Shown here piece by piece: positions 58,075-64,000 of a stretch of DNA of 64,000 nt. The position numbers and the translations under genes were made by a program. The DNA comes from Paulownia fortunei (taxonomy: Eukaryota > Streptophyta > Magnoliopsida > Lamiales > Paulowniaceae), in contig CM033114.1 of the NCBI GenBank assembly GCA_019321725.1, forward strand, positions 20,043,797 through 20,107,796, in the 5' to 3' direction. The first letter of the stretch is position 1. Every line of letters begins with the position of its first letter. Below the pieces are notes generated by a model. It worked only from the letters and a program-made list of their open reading frames with translations. It was not told where the DNA came from and made no database searches.

Positions 58075-60460
58075 GTATTTGTTATGTATTGTAATCCAAA
58101 TGCATGTTTTTCGATGGATTTGGGTAGTGTATGATATGATTTTCAAGATTAAGTTTCAGCCTGAATAGTGAAAAAGGTAAGTGTAAAATTGATTTTTTTT
58201 TAAACCCAAATTGAAGAATTATTTAAAAAAAGAGATATGTGTTCGTTGATGATATTATGGTTGTGTGTTCTAACATTATGGCTGTGTGTTTTATGAGATA
58301 GTGGAATGTTTAGTTTTTTGTGAAACTAAACTCTGTTCTAGAGTTTTTAAAAATATTTATTATTTGCGAAACTAAACTCTATTCTAGAGTTTTTCCAGAC
58401 ATTTATCACCCCTCTTAGGCATGAACTTTTTGTAATTTCTCACTTTGAATATAGTTTTTAAATACTTTGAATCACAAAATTATGTGAGTAGACAACAAGA
58501 AAAATCATTTCACTTAAAAACTTTGAAACATTATCTACCTTTCTGTGTTTAATATTTATTTAACATAGAAACATTAATGTTAGAATGGGAAAATTTATGT
58601 GCCTGGACCTTTTGTGTCATCTCATCCAACTTCTTTTGTTTGTCTATTTCTTTTAGCTTTGTGTCTTTGTTGTCTTAACATAACAAGTATTTTTTTTTTA
58701 TAAAAATGCATATTAGTTATGACAATAAACAGTTTTGAAAATCTTTTTGTAAAGGATTTTACAGTGGAATAATGTTGCTTTTGTCTTTGGCAAATGCTCC
58801 TAACTTGCCTTTATAATGACAAATACAGTTTTGCAAATCATTTCGTGTTTTAGTTTGCATCTGTCGCAAATATTTAAGTTGGAGCCTTTAAATATAAATT
58901 TTTAGAGAATTTTAGTGTAGGAATTATTTATTATTAGAAGATTTTAGATAAGTACAGAAACTTGTAGATAGTTTTATAAAATATTTAAATGCATATAGAA
59001 TATAGTAGAATATAAATATATTTTGCAACATGTTAGTAATATTCTTGGAAAGGTTTAGAAAGTCTCTCCAAATCATAGGATAAAGTCAATATCTATCGTT
59101 CATTTAAAATAAGTGTCAAGTGTAAATAAGAATAAAACCTCGTTATATATACGAACTTTGAGTGAAGTGCTGAACAAAAAAGAAAAAGAAAAAAATTGGT
59201 TAGCTGAAAGCATATGAAATGGACAAAGTGGTGCGCTGAATCGTGAGATGGCACTTAAATTATGATAAAAGATTTATCATATATATAACATATATATGAT
59301 ATTTTCCAGCAATCCGATGGTCATTTGGAAAAAGTGGAGAGGGAAATGAAGGGGATGAAAAAGGAAAAAATGGACAAAAAAAAGAAAAATAACATGAATC
59401 ATTTGCTTGCAAAAAAGTATCAATCAATATTGAGATGAAAAATCAAATTTTTGCCTTGTCAAAAGTCGATTTTAGAAGGCCTGTCGTCTGTGGAGGACCG
59501 CTCTTGAGCCTAATCTAGCAAGACGAGCTATAAAAAGAGAACAAATATAGAAAAGAAAATTGTAGTGGTCCGATAGAATGCAATGCAATTCTAGGAGGTA
59601 ATTATAGATGTAATGAAAAATTAAGTAGGAATTGATCTACCTATTTAATAAAGTTAAGTAAAACATTGGACAAGGAGTGCATTCATAAAATGTGTGAAGA
59701 ACCATATTGGTTTTCAATTAATATAATAGCTAAATAAAATCAATCATAATGGACTTTAATATAATAGCTCAATAAAATCATGTAGTTATGTAGCTATATA
59801 GTTTTGGATTTGGACTTCCCACCCTCACTTGCAGCATTATTGTCATCATTTTGATTGATTTGTCAAACTAACTTACAAATATTGTACGCAAATACACCCT
59901 TTTTGTTTCAGCTGTTAAATTGTATTTAAAACAAACATCAAATAGAAAAATCTAATAATTTTATTGTACTTAATTTGAATAAAATTATTCTTCCAAAGTG
60001 TTGGCGACCTTCATTTGCATTAATTATATAACCAAACCTCCAAAATATGTGTTGATGACAACTATAATAAAAGATCATTGGCTGCGATTTGAATGTCAAA
60101 AATCATTCCAATATTGATAATGTGTTTTGGCATGGAGCTGGAGCCATGCCTATAATCACGTTATAAGTTTTATATAACTTCTTATGTTAATGATTATAAA
60201 AAATGGGAAAGTATAGAAAGTATAAAAGATGTAATGCAAGAGTTTCATTTTATTTCTTTCATCATTATTTAATCTCTCATTTTATTTCTTTCATCATTAT
60301 TTAGTCAATATGTAATGCCATTTTTGAACTATCAGATTTAACATTGCAATAGCATTGAGTTACATATATGTTTTTTATCCTTAAAATCATATGTAGTAAA
60401 ATATAAAAATTAAAAAGTGCAGCCATATTATATGCTACATAAACACGTAATATTTAATAA
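58075..60460. other. Gene-free stretch with short tandem duplications
   Basis: No gene supported. Local duplications: gaaactaaactctnttctag at 58322 and 58369, attatggntgtgtgtt at 58255 and 58274, and ttttatttctttcatcatta at 60249 and 60280. Confidence 0.5.
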
Positions 60461-61720
60461 TACTACTATCTAGTTTGACTCGACACAAATTCAAATAATA
60501 GTTAAAATAGAACTTTGAAGTATTATTATAATATTGTCATTAGAATTTCAAATAATAGTTAAAAATAAATTTTTTAAGTATTATTATACTATTATCATTA
60601 GAATTTTAAATAATAGTTAAAAATAAATTTTTTAATTATTATTATAATATTGTCATCAAAAGTAGTGCTGAAACTTGAGAGTTAATAGTGTCATTATTCA
60701 TCTCGTATATTTCTACTTTTTTGTCTTGTAAGATATTTATAGTGACACATTGATGTGTCGCGTTTAGTGTAGAAGGATTTCATAATATGCTACACTTAAT
60801 TATTAACTTGTCATGTTTATTTATTTATTTATTTATTTTTGTATTTAGAGTTTGCAATAATTCATTAGTACCACAAACATAAGTGGCAAATACAAGATGA
60901 TTTTTTGAATTTGATAAAACAATAAAGAGTTATGATAATAACATTTTTCTTGTTTAAATTTTGTAGGATTCACATATTGAATCAAATGATGCAGACCAAA
61001 TGCCAATTGACCCAAATGTAAATCAATCTTTTTCTAAATGTCTTATTGGGCTCAAATATCTTTCAAATAAGATTTGGTCCATTAGCCCCCTAAAAGGAAA
61101 TGAGGTGAGATACAAAATACGTTTTGCAATTATTAAAAATTTCTGGTCTCAATAATTAGTAGTGTCTTCTTTTTCATTTTTGCTATTTCACTTTTTATTT
61201 CACACTTGCAACATACGATACATGTTTACATATGATACATGTTTATAAGATAAATTATATTTAACTATTTAATAATACATATTTATATCATGCACGTGTG
61301 TCATATATTTAAAAGTGAAATATAAAATAAAATAGAAAAAGTAAAATAGAAGATTTGAAGCCAATCTCGTTCAGACTTATTTGTACAAATGTACGCAATA
61401 TAAAAAAAAAAATGAAAAAGACAAGGAAAGAGAATAACTAGAAAACATCTGAATCTTTCAAACTTCTTAGCAAGAAACATCATCTGCATGTAATAAAAAT
61501 AAGTATCTTATTTTAAAAGCCAAGACATCATGATACAATCGCCAAGTATCATTTTGTATATTGTCCCATATATCTTTCTATAATTTTTTTAGAAAAAAAA
61601 GTCAAAAAAACTAAAAAACAAAAAAAACAAAGAAGCAACACACAAATAATAACAAGCCTATAAAAGTACACATAAAACCTTACATTTCCATTACAATTTG
61701 TGCATCAAATGAACACATAT

Positions 61721-62002
61721 TCATGGATTATTGACTTGATGATCAATTGAAGAACACATTGTTGAGGCAAGAGGTTGGTAGTTTATGTATCGGCTTGGAG
61801 CTGAAGAATGTCTTCTCCCTTTAGGCAAACAACCCTCCAAATTCTTACCTCCAAATCCATGTTTTTCCTTCATAGTTTTTGGTTTAAACGTCGTATAATC
61901 TTCCATTTTCAACCCTGGGGGCCTCGATGCAGAAGCAGCACCCATGAACAAAATTAGGAGGACAAAAATGAGAACGGCCATGAAAAATGGAGGTCTAGAC
62001 AT
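61721..62002 (-). CDS. Small secreted peptide precursor, IDA-like core (copy 2)
   Basis: Paralogue of 43266-43547, also 93 residues from MSRPPFFMAVLIFVLLILFM. The signal peptide is intact. The spacer differs (RPPGLKMED for RPLGSKTED, MKEKHG for MKGKHG), the core GCLPKGRRHSSAPSRYIN is identical, and the tail differs (YQPLASTMC, IDHQVNNP). No frame disruption. Concentration of changes outside the core, with the core unchanged, is what selection on a mature peptide would produce. The upstream Met at 62032 (MQSKIKTSIQ) is conserved, but a (TA)n tract at 62062-62094 leaves little room for a transcript start before it. Both copies appear to be functional candidates. Confidence 0.75.
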   Translation of the reverse strand: MSRPPFFMAVLIFVLLILFMGAASASRPPGLKMEDYTTFKPKTMKEKHGFGGKNLEGCLPKGRRHSSAPSRYINYQPLASTMCSSIDHQVNNP

Positions 62003-62542
62003 TTGAATGCTTGTTTTGATTTTGCTCTGCATGAAAAATATAGTATTGTGTGTATGTATGTATGTATATATATATATATATGTATATATATAATGGTAAA
62101 GCAAAATTGGACAAGTGTAAAGCTTTAAATGGACTCGTGAGGGACTGAAAAAAAGTGAACATTTTACCAGCTCATGACTTAGTTTCCCAGCACAATAATA
62201 GTTGTATACTCAGTTGACTTGGGTACCATTGACTACTTAAATTCTAGGATAATTAATATTGATGGGGTCATGAAAATGTTTTGTGAAAATATTTATAAAT
62301 GGGAATAGATATTGATGCTTTAAAATATACTACTGACGCTCTACTATTCCATGTTAATATTAATTTGAGAAAAATAGTTAATAGTGGATCACTGCTAATA
62401 ATTATTGGTGCTAATATCAATTTTAATTTGGTATTTTATTTATTATTATTTTTTTTTTGCATTTCAAGTTGAGATTCTATAGGATTTCGTATTTGTTTTT
62501 TTTGCAAGTTGAGATTTCTAAAGACAAAAATGTGCAAAGAAA

Positions 62543-62650
62543 TGGATGTGGAGCCACAATACGATTCAACCATTTCTTTCAAACCGCTCAGCTGATATAA
62601 AAAAGGGGTGGCCAAGTGCAAATTACATGGGATGTAATTAACTCTTGCTG
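62543..62650. promoter_or_regulatory. Conserved upstream block of peptide gene, copy 2
   Basis: Counterpart of 44020-44130: gattcaaccatttctttcaa, gctcagctgatataaaaaag, ggtggccaagtgcaaattac. Confidence 0.55.
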
Positions 62651-63572
62651 AAATCACAAGAACATGTTGTAAAAATATCTAATATTGGAAAAGGAAAATA
62701 ATTATCAATTCTGACCCTCTCACCAATACACTACATGTATATACTAATTATGTAATCAATGTACACACAACAACGTGCGTTAGTAAAATAAAATACGAGA
62801 TGGAATAATATTCTATAATAAAAGATTTAAACTGAAGATATATATATATATATATATACTTACACATAAATATAAACTGTAAAGTGGTTCCTCTTTTGTA
62901 ATATTTTTTTTAATTAAACAAAAAACAAAGACTATGTAGCCCTTTGTTGTCCAATCCTTTTGCAAATTATCTTTAAGAAATTCTACATATATATATATAT
63001 ATATATTAAGAAATCGAACACAAATTTGAAAGTCATTTTAGAACATAAACTCGCTTGATATAAATGAAAAAACTCATTGAATTTCATGCTATCTTGAATA
63101 AAATACTAATAAGGCTACATTTATAGGAAAGATTTATGATTTATTACATTACTTGAAACCTTAGCTTTTGAGCATTAGTTCAACGCTCCAAGTTATGAAC
63201 TTTTATTCAACACCAAGATCACTTCATAAGTCAAGTTGCAAAATTATATATGAGATTTTAGTTAAGTCCATGTTTGCCATCTCATTACAATCAACACAAC
63301 TTGACATACCTACACACAAGTCCAAAACGTAAAATTTAATTATTTTTTTTTAACTGTATGTAAATTAAATATTTTGATTTATATGTAAGTTCACTCTTTT
63401 ATGTAATTATTTTGAAGCCTCCCAACAAAGTATGCTTCGAAGCAAAATAAATAAAAATATAGATAAATATAGCAAAACCCTTCAAAATTTATCTAATTCA
63501 AAAATTATTTTTTCTTTTTTTTTTTTTTAAAAAAAAAGATAATTTATGACCCTTCCTACCGAATGTCATTAC

Positions 63573-63728
63573 GTGATATGTCCACGTGGAAGTAGTAGCT
63601 GAACCAGTTTTGGCCAACTTATAATCTCTAGTCCGCCAACATGCTGAAATCCTGCCACGAGAACCAATCAAAGATTCACCTACTAGGAAGATCTCACTTG
63701 CAACCTTTGTAGATGAGAAAGTAAATCT
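63573..63728. promoter_or_regulatory. Strongly conserved non-coding block, copy 2
   Basis: Counterpart of 45415-45570, with the same G-box (tgtccacgtggaagtagtag), CCAAT core and gaagatctcacttgcaacct. Only a handful of differences are visible over about 150 bp, one of them a deletion in the cttgcccgcccaac region. Confidence 0.5.
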
Positions 63729-64000
63729 TGACATAGCTATAAGTGCTTTTTCATAGACAGATAATCTTGGTTTCTGATTTCTATTTTTATTTTTATCTTT
63801 TTTTTTATTTTTTATTTTTTAATTTCTTTAATTTTAAAATCATTTTACATAGGACCGACTAAATACATGGTACATAGACATTTATATCACGATCAAAGAA
63901 AACTTGATTAATTTAATTTCTATAATCTGAACCAAAAACTAATACTAAATATTTTGTTTATAACACAACCATTTTTTGCTTATTTTAATTTAAGCTAATG

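Larger units (their letters stand above)
60465..64000 (+). repeat. Segmental duplication copy 2 (matches 41970-46440)
   Basis: Second copy, collinear with the first and running to the window edge. Its start carries three 57-58-bp tandem units (60492, 60549, 60607: aaataatagttaaaa ... tattattata) where copy 1 has one. Confidence 0.85.

Noticed and set aside
63498..63734. 78-codon minus-strand frame over the conserved block
   Set aside because: The frame is not maintained in the other duplication copy because of an indel near 45471, so conservation there is not explained by this reading frame.

Overview
The window looks like AT-rich nuclear DNA from a flowering plant, probably a eudicot. The evidence is GT-AG introns, Ty1/copia and PIF/Harbinger elements, and plant-specific genes: ARA6/RABF1, DVL/RTFL, SKP1-like, cytosolic sulfotransferase and small secreted peptide precursors. 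I see no bacterial, viral or organellar segment. Few genes look functional: an SKP1-like gene (18750-19289), a DVL/RTFL peptide gene (38003-38272), a duplicated secreted-peptide gene (about 43.3 and 61.7 kb) and an eight-exon ARA6/RABF1 Rab GTPase gene (27777-31595) that appears to lack one base in exon 2. Most of the rest is transposon and decaying duplicate sequence.

Layout. 1-20200 is an SKP1-like array. It holds a frameshifted copy with promoter (510-1018), a C-terminal fragment (16458-16652), the intact copy and a promoter-only remnant (about 20076-20190). Between them lie a broken run of five VPS33 exons (1634-2656), a decayed plus-strand Ty1/copia element (about 3849-9540) and a nearly intact PIF/Harbinger DNA transposon (10751-15399) with both of its genes, a Myb/SANT-like protein and a DDE transposase carrying one stop codon. 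20880-21290 is a 155-bp-period tandem repeat. 23800-26720 is a sulfotransferase locus: one frameshifted gene, a duplicated promoter without a gene, and an inverted N-terminal scrap. 27777-31595 is RABF1 on the minus strand. 31800-38000 is almost gene-free AT-rich DNA.

42000-46440 and 60470-64000 are two copies of one segmental duplication. Each carries the secreted-peptide gene and a strongly conserved upstream non-coding block. A 303-bp Harbinger-type MITE sits in the first copy only, and its ends resemble those of the autonomous element 30 kb away. Between the two copies lie a MULE-like terminal-inverted-repeat element (about 47091-49308) and a structurally complete, coding-dead Ty1/copia element on the minus strand (49912-57326) with LTRs, tRNA-Met primer site and a 5-bp target duplication. 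That element interrupts what looks like a degraded RING-finger gene.

The main theme is gene birth and death. Several families (SKP1, sulfotransferase, secreted peptide, VPS33) are present both as plausible genes and as dated fragments. The duplicated segments allow insertion events to be ordered in time. Assignments rest on reading translations and motifs by eye; no database search was run.
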